Of a stretch of DNA of 64,000 nt, positions 45,458 through 56,280 are shown in pieces. The position numbers were made by a program, and so were the translations under genes. Position 1 is the stretch's first letter, and every line of letters begins with the position of its first letter. The stretch comes from Xenoacremonium recifei (Eukaryota; Ascomycota; Sordariomycetes; Hypocreales; Nectriaceae). A model generated the notes under the pieces. That model ran no database searches, was not told the origin of the DNA, and was given only the letters and a program-made list of their open reading frames with translations. Where the stretch lies: positions 62,001 through 126,000 of the forward strand of contig WOFQ01000012.1 in NCBI GenBank assembly GCA_012184525.1. The letters are read 5' to 3'.

Positions 45458-47623
45458 ATGACGACCAACAACCCCGACACCCTCTGGGTGTCTCAAGCCT
45501 CAGAAGAGCAAGAAGAACTTGACGAGCCGGACGAAATATTAAAACGAATCCCTTCTGAAAACTTTCGAAGAACTACGGTTCGACGTCCCGCCGATCAGCC
45601 TTCGCTCTTGACCAAGGCTATTATGGCATCTTCGGACGACGATGCCCACACCTCTCAGCACGAAGTCTCGCATCCTATCCTCAACACCACACACCGAAGA
45701 CGTTCGCTGGCTAGCAACATCAGCATTGCTTCTACAGCCGATTTGACCAGCGACACTGGCCTTACGAGTCCCTCGAGACCCAACACGCCGAGCCCTCCTC
45801 TGCCTGAAATGTCGATCCTCCGTCTAAACGCGGACGGTGTTCTTGGTCATAAGAACGGTTCGCTCCTCGGAGCTGCTGTTAGACAGGAAGGACGACAAGA
45901 CCTCCCTCAGGAGGCGCCGCGAAAACGATGTATCCAGTTTGCTTGCGGAAAGCCGGCGACCCAAGAGGCTCCCCGCGCTCAGCCGATGGTCAAGGCCCCC
46001 TCTGCTCAAGAAGCTCCTAGGAGACCTTGCATCAAATTCGCTTGTCCAGCTCCTCGTCCCGCTTCGACGCAGAACACCCCTCCGAAACAAACCCACGCAA
46101 GAACGAACTCAGCCACTCGCATCCCACGGGCCGAATCACCATCTACTCCTAAAAGGACCTCAGTCATTCTGGCTCCCGCCCCTGTATCGCCTCGCCACCT
46201 CTCCGCCCGAAGGCCATCAAACACTCGTCCTCCATTTCTCCGAGCGAACTCAAAGGATCCCGTTACTGATGGGTCTCACTTTCATGAGTTTGCCAGTGCC
46301 ACTTCCCGCGAGGATGATTGGATTCGCCATGAGAAAACAAACGCTGGCAAGAAGTTGACCATCAACGACACCCTGTATCGGGAGAACAACATTCGACGTC
46401 TCACTACTGAGGCCGAAGAGGAAGAGGAGCTTGAGAATGATGATGCCGAAGCCGCGCTCGACGAAGACGACGATGATCTTGATGAGGCAAATGACGACGA
46501 AGATGACGATGAGGGAGATAATGATGACGACGAGGACGATGAAGATGATAACGAAGACGAGGACGAAGACGAGGCTGACAATGATTCGGACGGCTATCAC
46601 ACCGACGAGGAAACCGGATTTGCCGACTCGGATGAGGAGGAGGATGACGATGAGAACATGGCCATGTGGACTCCCGGTCAACGATCGGTGATACACACCA
46701 GCAGCATTTCTCAACTTCGAAGACCTTCCCTTCACGAGCAACAATCAGATTCGTCTATTGCCTCACGCAGTAGCCAAACATCTGCCCGTCGCGTCAAGGC
46801 TCGTCGCATCAAGCCCGCCGCGGAAGCCCCTGATCTTCCGGACAGCACGGATTTCGTCTGTGGCACTCTCGACGAGGACAAGCCTCTGGAAGAAGCCTAC
46901 CTCTGCCGTATGGCCGCTCGCCGCAATGAGAAGCTGCGGGTCATCCCTCAAGACATCGACCCTAGCTTCCCTGCTTCGGACCCCGAGAACGAGGAAGAGG
47001 AGGAGATCTTTAACCCTGTCCATCGCGACAGTGACGAGGAAGAGTGGCTGCACGGCGAGATGGAAGACATCCACCATGAGCGTGATCGTCCCCGTCGCAG
47101 ACGCAAGAGTGAGCATGCTTCTCCCAAGAGGTACCGCTCACCTGCGCCAACGAAGCGACACCGGTCACCACCCCCACCCCGAACCCGGGCCCGATCTCCA
47201 AAGCCGCTCTTCAACCGCAATTCGCCCCGAAAGACCCGGTCTCCTGCTCGCAAGGCTGTCACCACACCCCTGGGCTCTCCCCGATGTGGTCAGGTCAAGT
47301 TCAATCTCGCCGGCCGTCCCGGTCTTACCCATACCAAATCCCTTCCTCGCGCTGGTGCTATCTTCGCTCAGCCCAGACGCCCATTGAAATACCCCCACCA
47401 AGACGACATCCATGTCCGTGGGGCCATTGATATCGTCAAGGGCCTGGAGAAGAAGCGTCAGCGACGCAAGGAGAAGTTCCACCAGAAGTACTGCGACCGG
47501 GCCCGCCGTGGGCAAATCCCTGAGCGAAAGCCGCTCCCCGGCCGCGGCGCAGAACGTATGCGTGAACTAGGCCTCTTGATGGCCGGGAAGAAAGACCCAG
47601 GCAACTATGTCCTGTCGGTCTAG
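45458..47623 (+). CDS. DUF2457-type acidic fungal protein
   Basis: A single exon of 721 residues from MTTNNPDTLWVSQ (45458); the frame is open 15 codons earlier but those read as leader. Length and layout fit the fungal DUF2457 family, whose function is unknown. Order: disordered N-terminus; two copies of a Cys-containing module (APRKRCIQFACGKP at ~155 and APRRPCIKFACPAP at ~187); a block HFHEFASATSREDDWIRHEK (~270); a nearly pure Asp/Glu tract (~318-400); an RS/RRK patch (RDRPRRRRKSEHASPKRYRS, ~545); and a conserved-looking basic C-terminus (DIHVRGAIDIVKGLEKKRQR ... GAERMRELGLLMAGK). Acidic and basic tracts suggest a nuclear protein that binds histones or RNA, which is inference. It is preceded by a very long leader. 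Confidence 0.87.
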   Translation: MTTNNPDTLWVSQASEEQEELDEPDEILKRIPSENFRRTTVRRPADQPSLLTKAIMASSDDDAHTSQHEVSHPILNTTHRRRSLASNISIASTADLTSDTGLTSPSRPNTPSPPLPEMSILRLNADGVLGHKNGSLLGAAVRQEGRQDLPQEAPRKRCIQFACGKPATQEAPRAQPMVKAPSAQEAPRRPCIKFACPAPRPASTQNTPPKQTHARTNSATRIPRAESPSTPKRTSVILAPAPVSPRHLSARRPSNTRPPFLRANSKDPVTDGSHFHEFASATSREDDWIRHEKTNAGKKLTINDTLYRENNIRRLTTEAEEEEELENDDAEAALDEDDDDLDEANDDEDDDEGDNDDDEDDEDDNEDEDEDEADNDSDGYHTDEETGFADSDEEEDDDENMAMWTPGQRSVIHTSSISQLRRPSLHEQQSDSSIASRSSQTSARRVKARRIKPAAEAPDLPDSTDFVCGTLDEDKPLEEAYLCRMAARRNEKLRVIPQDIDPSFPASDPENEEEEEIFNPVHRDSDEEEWLHGEMEDIHHERDRPRRRRKSEHASPKRYRSPAPTKRHRSPPPPRTRARSPKPLFNRNSPRKTRSPARKAVTTPLGSPRCGQVKFNLAGRPGLTHTKSLPRAGAIFAQPRRPLKYPHQDDIHVRGAIDIVKGLEKKRQRRKEKFHQKYCDRARRGQIPERKPLPGRGAERMRELGLLMAGKKDPGNYVLSV

Positions 47624-48634
47624 AAACGCAATTTTCTCTTATTACTTACGCCCTTCGATGGTCGGAATCCAGTCCGACCCCGGCGTTTTTGCCTTTTCAC
47701 TCTTTCTATTCATTTTTCTTCACATAGCATGGCACGGCATAGCGAGGAGCGTATGGAACGCATCATACCTGAGTTTAAATTGCGACATTCTCATCTACCT
47801 TTCTTACTGCATGTTACGAGACCCGACGCCTGTATCTATCAACAGTTGGAGGACTGCAGCTCGAATCTTTCCCGGTACATATTTGTCTTATTAGGCTTGC
47901 CATTCAGCATTGCATAGGGCGGTTAGGCATCACTCGCTGGCCAGGGAGGAACTCTCGAACTCGTTTGGATACCCTACGACGCATATGGGAGGGAACTCGG
48001 AATTCCCGATGGCGTTGAGGGAGACATGAGATAGATATCAATAACGAACCTTGATATCAAGACGTACAATATGCATTCCAGTGCTTGTGACCTCATATGG
48101 TGTGATGTAAATGGATGATTCTAGCGTGCATCGAACAGCTGCACATGAACAAAATTCTTTGCTGTAGGAATTATCGAAACTCCCGAGGTCGGATGTGCCG
48201 AAGCTGTCATGGGTTGACAGTCTTTGTCAGCTCCGTAAGCTGCCGAATCGTGGAATCGTTGTTGAATCTAGACGATTCGGATGAGGACACAATTGAGAAA
48301 TTAGGTAATGACCAGAATCTCTAGATCTGAACAGACCGCACATCTGTTCTTTTGCGAGTTGGAAGTCCTAGAAGTCTGGCGATACATGCTGCGTCGCGTG
48401 TCCTTCTTGCCGGCCGCCACCGCGACATGCCACCTTAGCATTTAGCGCCTGAAATCTCAGGCAGCAAACCACCATCCATCACCCTTTATGCCAGCTTTTG
48501 ATCATGGCCGATCCAACACATCTCGTCTTCATACCAATTCCCCATCGCAACGATAACGACCGCCACGACCCTTCCGCGGTTCTGTTCCGATAATTTTCGA
48601 GTCGATCTGATACTTCTCTGATAGATCGCCCAGC
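47624..48634. promoter_or_regulatory. SAR1 upstream region
   Basis: About 1 kb without a gene. The last 150 bases before the SAR1 start hold the short leader (cccatcgcaacgataacgac). Small ORFs at 47607-47917 and 48115-48324 show no features. Confidence 0.45.
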
Positions 48635-49456
48635 ATGTGGATTGTCAACTGGTGTACGTGTTTGCTGGCCGGGCTGCGTTTGGTTGTTCTTTGATGGGCT
48701 GACTGACACGTGCTGGATAGTCTACGATGTGCTCTCGTCGCTGGGGCTGCTGAACAAGCATGCCAAGCTGTTGTTCTTGGGTCTTGATAACGCTGGAAAA
48801 ACGACTCTGCTACACATGTTGAAGGTATGTCTGTTGGCTGGGCCTGCGCCTGGAGTTGGAATCCCATCATGGCTTCTGATGCTAACATTTGGGTTCTAGA
48901 ACGACCGAGTCGCTATTCTGCAGCCTACTCTCCATCCCAGTGAGATCCTCGCCGTTTCCACGATGCGCACGAGTCGATAGCTAACATGGGGGACAGCCTC
49001 TGAGGAACTTGCTATTGGCAACGTTCGATTCACCACCTTCGATTTGGGCGGTCACCAGCAGGGTATGTGAAAAAGCTACGGCGTCTGCAGACTTCTTTCT
49101 AACAATTTATTGCAGCTCGCCGTATCTGGAGAGACTACTTCCCCGAGGTCAACGGTGTCGTCTTCCTGGTCGACGCCAAGGATGTCGAGCGATTCCCCGA
49201 GGCCAAGGCCGAGCTCGACGCCCTCCTGTCCATGGAGGAGCTCGCCAAGGTCCCCTTCGTGATCCTCGGCAACAAGATCGACCACCCCGATGCCGTCTCC
49301 GAGGACGAGATGCGACACCAGCTGGGCCTGTACCAGACGACTGGCAAGGGCAAGGTGCAGCTCGAGGGCATCCGACCGATCGAGCTCTTCATGTGCTCTG
49401 TCGTCATGAGGCAAGGCTATGGCGACGGCATACGCTGGTTGTCGCAGTACGTGTAG
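48635..49456 (+). CDS. SAR1: Sar1, small GTPase of the COPII coat
   Basis: Sar1 recruits Sec23/24 to ER exit sites when GTP-bound. Five exons: 48635-48653, 48721-48824, 48900-48939, 48997-49062 and 49116-49456. The product is 189 residues, the usual length. The first coding exon is only 19 bases (MWIVNW plus one base), matching the hydrophobic N-terminus that inserts in the ER membrane and holds the Trp residues. Motifs: P-loop GLDNAGKTT (27-35), switch I PTLHPTSEE, switch II DLGGHQQAR (His used in catalysis), NKID and the C-terminal CSVVMRQGYGDGIRWLSQYV. All splice sites are canonical and in frame. It has four introns, in line with filamentous fungal orthologues. Confidence 0.97.
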
Positions 49457-50405
49457 AGGAAGAGAGAGATACGGAAGACGACTATTTAGACTGGAGGACG
49501 GGGCAAGATGGAGGGACAGACTGTGTGGTGGTGGTGTTGACCCGCTGCTTTACGAGACTCAGCATTCTCTTTTAGGCGAAATTGGTCGTGCATTTCTACT
49601 ATAAACGATTCCAAGTCTTTCTTCATTGTGTAATGTCTCTTGGGGCGGCAATATTGATCGTGCTGAAAGAGAATATACTATCCCGTGACTTTTCGCAGCC
49701 AGGGGTCTTGGAAAGCGGCGAGAATCGAGATCTGGAGACCAGCGGTGGGTTTCTGGAAGAATGCCTGCCGCTGAATGTCCAGGGACGGGCAACTTTCTAA
49801 ATCGGATATTAGGATGACATGGGACCCTGGACCCTGTTCATATAGAAGAATGTTGGGGAAGATAGCATCATGTTTTATTTGAGAGAGCTTTTAGGGGAAG
49901 CATTGTGTTGTTGTTCCCCTGATCACATGTGTTTGCAAGGGATGGAAGGCTGTTAGTGTATTGCACCAGAGAATCACCCATACATTGCGCCTAGGAGTGC
50001 AATAAGGCCTGATATTTGATACTACCTCGAAAGGCCTGAAGGCTGACACTCTGGTAGGTATGGATGCGGATAATCCTAGAGCACCTCAACTGGCAAGTAG
50101 CTTGAAGGCCTTCTACTTTCAGTGTCAATTCCATGCCAATTGCTCCCTGTAAGAACCGCTACCGAGGCTCTTCCTGGGCCCGCTTGGCGCTGGGATTCCA
50201 GGGAAGCAAGTAAGGTAGGCACTTTAAGTTAGCGGCTCTTTCCCCAACGGAATCGCAGCCACAGCCGACGTCATCCCACTCTGGCACGTTGTCGCATCAC
50301 GGGGCGTCCCAACCAGAAGCTGGTTCAAGACAACGACACAAAAGCCGCTCCTCGCCCGAGTCTCGCGATGCCCTAGACTGCCGGGGCAATCACAATCCAA
50401 CTGCA
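49457..50405. promoter_or_regulatory. SAR1 3' end and lipase promoter region
   Basis: About 950 bases without a supported gene. ORFs at 49582 and 49559 overlap on opposite strands and lack protein character. The stretch before 50406 reads as leader. Confidence 0.45.
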
Positions 50406-52810
50406 ATGGCATCGAAGGAGCACGAACAACATGTCCATTTCATCCCGCACGACGCCGTCTACGGGTTTCCCACCGACGCCTTCGACCCCTCCGTGCTGCC
50501 GGACTTCGACCATGAGTTCCTCGACGAAGAGGATCTGAGGGCCTTCGAGAGGGCTTTGCAAGCGCCTGATCCGCTGCAGAGCCCCATTGATGAGACCGGC
50601 TCGCGGTCGCCGCGGAGTCCCTCATCGATCAGCCTGACGAAGCGCGACTCGCAGACAGGGACGCGAATCGAAGACGATGTGGCAGCTGTTGCGGCAGCGG
50701 CTGGGGCTGCGTCGGGGGATCTACCGATACCGAACACCCCTACTATGGGCCAGGGGACCTTCATCACCGCACAGAATGACTGGGCGCCAGTCAACTCGCG
50801 CGTGTACAAGCATCGGAGGGGGTCGCGGTCCAAGAAGAGGCCGCGAAAAGGCGGCAAAGGCCCTGTCGAGGGTTTACTGGGGACGCGAACCAAGGACGAG
50901 ACCCGCGAGGGCTACCTATACCAACTATCGAAGTGGCCACTGCTGTTTTTCGTCGTCGCTTGGCTGGCGGGCCTGGCCATCGCGTATCTCTCGACTCGCA
51001 TGTACATCTGGGTCTACGAGCGATTCGTCACCTGGCGCGGCAAGCGGGAGCGCCTCCGACGCAACATGCGCATAACGTCCAATTATCGGGACTGGGTGTC
51101 CGCGGCCAAGGAGTTGGACGACTATCTCGGGCGGCAGACGTGGAAGGAAGAGAACGACTTTGCGTACTACGACTCGAAAACGGTTCGCCGCGTGTGGGAT
51201 CAGATGCGCAAGACGAGAGCCAAGGCGGAGGAGCAAGAGAAGAAGAGCGAGAAGGGTGACGGTGGAAAGGCGGTTGGGGACTTGAAAGCGTTGATCGAGG
51301 CGTGCGTCAAGAATAATTTTGTTGGCGTGGAGAACTCGAGGCTGTACAGCCAGACGTACTACGGGACAAAGAACCTGGTTCAGAACTTTCTCGATGAAGG
51401 TACGTTGTTTTTGTTTCCAGTATAGGGGGCTGAAGAGACCCGGAGATGCTGACTGATGTTGGTATAGTGGAAAAGAGTCTTAAGTTCCTCATGGAGACAC
51501 ACCAGCTTGAAATGGAGGAAAAGCGAGTCCTCTTCAAGCACGTTTATGCCAACCTTGGGCGGACCGCGCTCTGTCTTTCCGGTGGAGCGGCGTTCGCGTA
51601 TTATCACATTGGAGTCGCCAAAGCTCTTGTGGACGAGGACCTACTTCCCGATGTCATCACGGGAACAAGTGGTGGCGCCTTGATCGCGGCCCTCGTAGCG
51701 ACTCGGACGAACGATGAGCTGAAGAAGCTGCTTGTACCAGCTCTGGCCGAGAAGATCAATGCCTGCAGCGAACCCTTCACAGTCTGGTTGCCGAGATGGT
51801 GGAAGACGGGAGCACGTTTCGACTCAGTCGACTGGGCACATCGATGCAGCTGGTGGTCTCGAGGATCCATGACCTTCCGGGAGGCATACGAGCGGACGGG
51901 GAGAATCCTCAATGTTACGTGCGTCCCTGCGGATCCGCACTCTCCTACGATTCTTTGCAACTATCTTACAAGCCCCGACTGTGTTATTTGGTCGGCGGTG
52001 CTGGCTTCAGCAGCTGTTCCCGGTATCTTGAATCCCGTTGTGCTCATGATGAAGACGCGGGATGGGACGCTGGTGCCATACTCTTTCGGCCACAAGTGGA
52101 AGGATGGCAGTCTGCGAACCGATATCCCCATTAAGGCGCTGAACACACACTTCAACGTCAACTTCACTATCGTCAGTCAAGTCAACCCGCACATCAACCT
52201 CTTCTTCTTCTCGTCGCGAGGCTCGGTCGGCCACCCCGTTACGCACCGCAAGGGGCGCGGCTGGCGGGGCGGCTACCTGATGTCTGCCTTCGAGCACTAC
52301 CTCAAACTGGACATGAACAAGTGGCTGAAGTTCATTCGGCACGCAGAGCTGTTGCCACGGCCGCTGGGCCAGGATTGGAGCCAGCTGTGGCTGCAGGAGT
52401 TCAGCGGCACGGTGACAATCTGGCCGAAGTCAATCCCGTCGGACTTCTGGCACATCTTATCGGACCCGGATCCCCCGCGGTTGGCGCGTATGATTCACGA
52501 GGGCAAGCAGAGCGCGTTTCCAAAGCTGAAATTTGTGGCGAACCGCCTCAAGGTCGAGCGGCTGGTTGAGCGCGGACGCAGCGAGACGCGGCCGTGGGTA
52601 AGGAGGGGCAGCATCCAGACCATCATGAGTGAGGAGGACTTGAGAAGTATTTTGGTGGAGGAGTTGCAGAACGGAGCAACAACGGAGGAGGACACGGATG
52701 TGGAGGACGTGAATGGGTTTGCGAACGGACTGGGGATGACGGCGCTGGTGGACGAGGATGAAGAAACTGATGAAGTGGAAGAGAAGAGCGACAATGGGGC
52801 TCATGAATAG
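50406..52810 (+). CDS. Patatin-like lipid hydrolase (Tgl/PNPLA type)
   Basis: Exons 50406-51399 and 51468-52810 (68-base intron; LVQNFLDE|VEKSLKFL) give 778 residues. The N-terminus is disordered with an acidic start and a basic KHRRGSRSKKRPRKGGKG patch (~139-156). One hydrophobic segment (~178-203, WPLLFFVVAWLAGLAIAYLS) probably anchors it. A DUF3336-like helical region follows. The patatin domain has CLSGGAAFAYYHIG (oxyanion loop), GTSGG with the catalytic Ser at about 398, and the DGS motif with the catalytic Asp at about 543 (WKDGSLRTDIP). An acidic tail closes the protein. This matches the fungal family annotated as probable lipid hydrolases related to triacylglycerol lipases Tgl3-5. Substrate not certain; ER or lipid-droplet location is inferred. 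Confidence 0.92.
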
Positions 52811-53474
52811 TGTGGCAGGGACATTTCATATGTTTACATGGTATTGAGGGGAGTTTTGATGGGTTCTTTATCAGTATGTGTTATAAAGGGTTTCATGTGA
52901 ACAGGCACAGGATGAGAATGACGAACAATTATGAAAGAGAGAGAGAGAGAGAGAGAGTTAGCTAGACTAGAGTACAGCATGATATAGTATGCATGAGCTG
53001 ACAGTGCGCAGCTATTTACTCTCTAAGAATAGGTTTAGATTGGGTAGATTGAGAATTGAGCTGACCGGGGCTCATATTGAGACGTTCAACGTTGCTATAA
53101 GCTCATATAGGAGCGACGTCACATTCTATGGGCTTGGGCTTGTCGGGTGTGAACACGGTGGCGCGTTATTAGGGTCTCATCCCTGAAAGAAAGCGCTGGA
53201 GTCCGCTAGAGTTCGGCACTTTAGCACCCGCGCTGAGCCCTGCCAGCTGGAGTCTGTGGGGTCAAGGATAATCCGACCACCGGGGCATAAGCTAAGCTGG
53301 AAACTGCTGCGTGGCCGTAACATTTTCAGGACAGGACACCTTCCACTCATTAGGGCCAGTTTGATAGGGGACCGACTCGACTCGACTCGACGACCACTTC
53401 CATTCTCTACACCCGCATTCTCCTCAACCAGACAGGTTCCTCACGAGCCGCCTGAGCTCGCCCAACCCGTCAAG
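52811..53474. promoter_or_regulatory. SEC63 upstream region with microsatellites
   Basis: About 660 bases. It has an (AG)11 run at 52936-52957 and a CGACT repeat at 53373-53392, just before a C-rich leader (ctacacccgcattctcctca). No gene. Confidence 0.5.
52936..52957. repeat. (AG)n microsatellite
   Basis: Eleven perfect AG units about 130 bases downstream of the lipase stop. Confidence 0.95.
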
Positions 53475-55753
53475 ATGAGTTCCGAGTACTCGTACGACGA
53501 CCAGGTACGGCGCTTCTCATGTCCGCTCCCCCCAGATAGACAACTAATCGTTTCGTCCAGGCCCAGTTCTTCCCCTTCTTCATCCTCACGCTCTCGGGCC
53601 TCGTCACGCTCCCGCTCACGTACACGCTCGTGCGGCCGAGCAAGGAGGTCGACGATCTTGCGCCGCGCATTCGGAGCGATTACAAGACGGAGCATGCCGC
53701 TACGGTGGAGGCGCTGCGCACGACGCAGAAGCGCAAGCAATGGCGGGTGAAGCGTGTGCTGTTCGCCCTGGCAGGCTGGGCGATGATGGGCGCCATGGTG
53801 TATTTGATTGTGGTGACGCAACGGACGATTCCTAAGCTGTGGAATCCGTATGATATTCTGGGCATCTCGGAGGTTGGTCGCTTTCTTTGTTTGTTCTGCC
53901 CCTCCTTGGGGTTCATGACACCTGGATGCAAGCAGCTGACAGACCAGTAGTCCGCGACCGAGAAGCAGATCAAGTCGCATTATAAGCGCTTGTCTGTCAA
54001 GTATCACCCCGACAAGGTCAAGCCCGACGCGGCTAAGAACGAGACGATCGAGTCCCTTAACGACCACTACGTGGAGCTCACCAAGGCTTACCAAGCCCTC
54101 ACCGACGAGGAGGTCCGGAACAACTACATCCAGTATGGCCACCCTGATGGAAAGCAGAGCTTCAGCATGGGTATTGCCCTACCCAAGTTCATCGTTTCAG
54201 ACGGCAACGGCAAGTACGTCGTCTTGGTGTACACTCTGCTGCTGGGCGTTCTGCTGCCATACTTGGTCGGGTCTTGGTGGTATGGCACGAAGAGGAGGTC
54301 AAAGGAGGGTGTCCTGATGGAGAGCGCCAACAACCTCTTCCGTCAGTACGAGGATCGCATCGACCAGGGCGGCATCGTCACTGCCCTGAGTGTTGGTCAG
54401 GAGTTCGAGGCTCTCCTCAAGGGAGACAAAGCCGAGGCCGGCCTATCCAAGATCGAGTCCCGCATCACTGCAGAGACTGCACCTGGCGAGTTCGCCTCTG
54501 GCATGACGGCCAAGGACAAGGTGAAGCTGGAGGATCTCGATAATGGCGTACGAAGGAAGGCTCTTGCGCTGCTGTGGGCTTACCTGGGCCGCATCGAGCT
54601 CGACGATCCGGCATTGACCAAGGCCAAGTACGAGGTCGGACCTATTGCGCGATCCCTCAACCAGTCTTTCTTGGCTATCTCGCTGGCTTATGGCAACATT
54701 GCCCCTATCATGGCTTCCTACTATGCTGGCCAGCACCTGGTCCAAGCTATCCCGCCCAAGGCGTCTCCTCTCCTCCAGCTGCCATATGTCACGCCTGCCA
54801 TTGCGAAGGCTATCGAAGGCGACTCCAAGACGCGATGGCCGGTCCAGAAGTTCATGGAGCTGTCTGATGAAGCTCGACGAGCGCTGGCTGTTGGCCCGAA
54901 CCTGTTGACCGACGCCCAGTACAAGACGGCCGTTGACGTTGCCCGACAATTCCCCAACTTTGTTGTCGAGAAGGCCTTCTTCAAGGTCACCGGCGAGAAG
55001 TACATCATCCCCTCATCCCTCGTCACTCTCGTCATCAAGGGCCGCTTCATCCCCCCCGGTGCCCAAACCATCACCGCCATCAACGAGCTCGACCTGGAAG
55101 ACATCGACCCCGCCGAAGACGACCTTGAAGCTCTCAGCGGCCGCAAGAAGAAGACCATCAAGGGCCCTGACGGCAAGCCCATCCCCATCGACGACGAGCC
55201 TGTCTTCCCCCCCCTCGCCTTCGCACCGCACTATGCCCGCGACCAGGCTCCCCGCTGGCACGCCTTCCTGGGCGACTCCAAGCAGGGCAAGATGGCCGTG
55301 CCGCCCTTCTCCTTCGACAAGTTCGACCGCCCCATCCTCGACCCCCAAGCCAACCCAACCTTCAACATGCAGACCCTCAAGGCCCAGTTCGCCGCCCCCC
55401 CGCAGGCCGGCAAGTACACCTTTGCGCTTCACGTCGTGTGCGATTCCTACGTCGGCTTCGACACCAAGATGGAGGTCGTGCTGCGCGTCGACGAGGCTAG
55501 CAAGGCCGAGGAGATGCAGGCCGAGGACGACATCAGCGAGCCCGAAGAGGGTAAGTCTTTGACCCAGCAGCGAGAGGGACAAGTGCTGACGTGTGATCCA
55601 GATTCCATTGCCGGCCAGATGCATGCCCTGAAGACTGGACAGGCGCCCCGACCGCGGAGGAGTCACGACGACTCGTCTGATGACGAGAGCGGCACGGAGG
55701 AGGAAGAGGATGACACGAGCGATACTAACACCGACACCGAGGACGAGTCATGA
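53475..55753 (+). CDS. SEC63: Sec63, J-domain subunit of the ER translocon
   Basis: Sec63 recruits the lumenal Hsp70 to the Sec61 channel for protein import into the ER. Exons 53475-53504, 53561-53872, 53951-55550 and 55602-55753 give 697 residues. The N-terminus has two TM segments (FFPFFILTLSGLVTLPLTY and VLFALAGWAMMGAMVYLIVV) before the J domain (WNPYDILGISE ... HYKRLSVKYHPDKVKP, HPD at about 133-135). A third TM follows (VVLVYTLLLGVLLPYLVGSW). The large cytosolic part contains the Sec63/Brl domain, and the C-terminus is very acidic (DDESGTEEEEDDTSDTNTDTEDES), as in yeast, where it binds Sec62. Splice sites are canonical; the third donor is a GTTGGT variant of the second exon end. Length is close to yeast Sec63. 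Confidence 0.96.
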
Positions 55754-56280
55754 TGCATCTGTCTTGAGAAGCACTGCGCTTGTCTATATATTTCTACGGG
55801 GAGCTCGGGTCTGTATTTTACCGCAAAAAGAGCACGGGGGTCCTTCTGGCCCTTGGGCAGGGCGTCTGTCGGTTCGGGCGTTCAGGGGTTCTGGGTGTTC
55901 ACGCACGCACGCACTTGTAACTACACGCATAGTTCAAGCTTCTGTATTATCTTATCTGATCTTTTTTAGTCTCTGAGCCTTGCAAGAAAAAGCATGTTCC
56001 TCCTTTTTCTCTGTTCGGGGATATATATAGGGATGGTATATCATAGAATCTGCCTTGAAATCTGAGTGATGAACAGTGGATGGGTGAGAAGTGAAGGGTT
56101 GTGGGTATGCCGTCTCCTAGTCGTTGGGGATGGTGTTTGTAGACCTGGTGGTGAACCGTACGCCTTTTCCGACTCTTGGTCTCGTACATGGGTGAAGTAC
56201 AGAACTTGGAACTGATCCGGTGGCAAATCTTCTCGCAAAAGCCAAAGCATGTCGTGTCGTAGTCATAGTGGTGGTACACA
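55754..56280. other. Convergent 3' region
   Basis: About 530 bases between the stops of SEC63 (plus) and the DENN-family gene (minus). A 110-codon minus-strand ORF at 55947-56279 is adjacent to the stop of the latter but shows no features. No gene is supported. Confidence 0.5.

Noticed and set aside
55947..56279. 110-codon minus ORF next to the DENN-family stop
   Set aside because: It lies downstream of the stop in a 3' region, is rich in His, Ser and Tyr without pattern, and has no start context or splice link.
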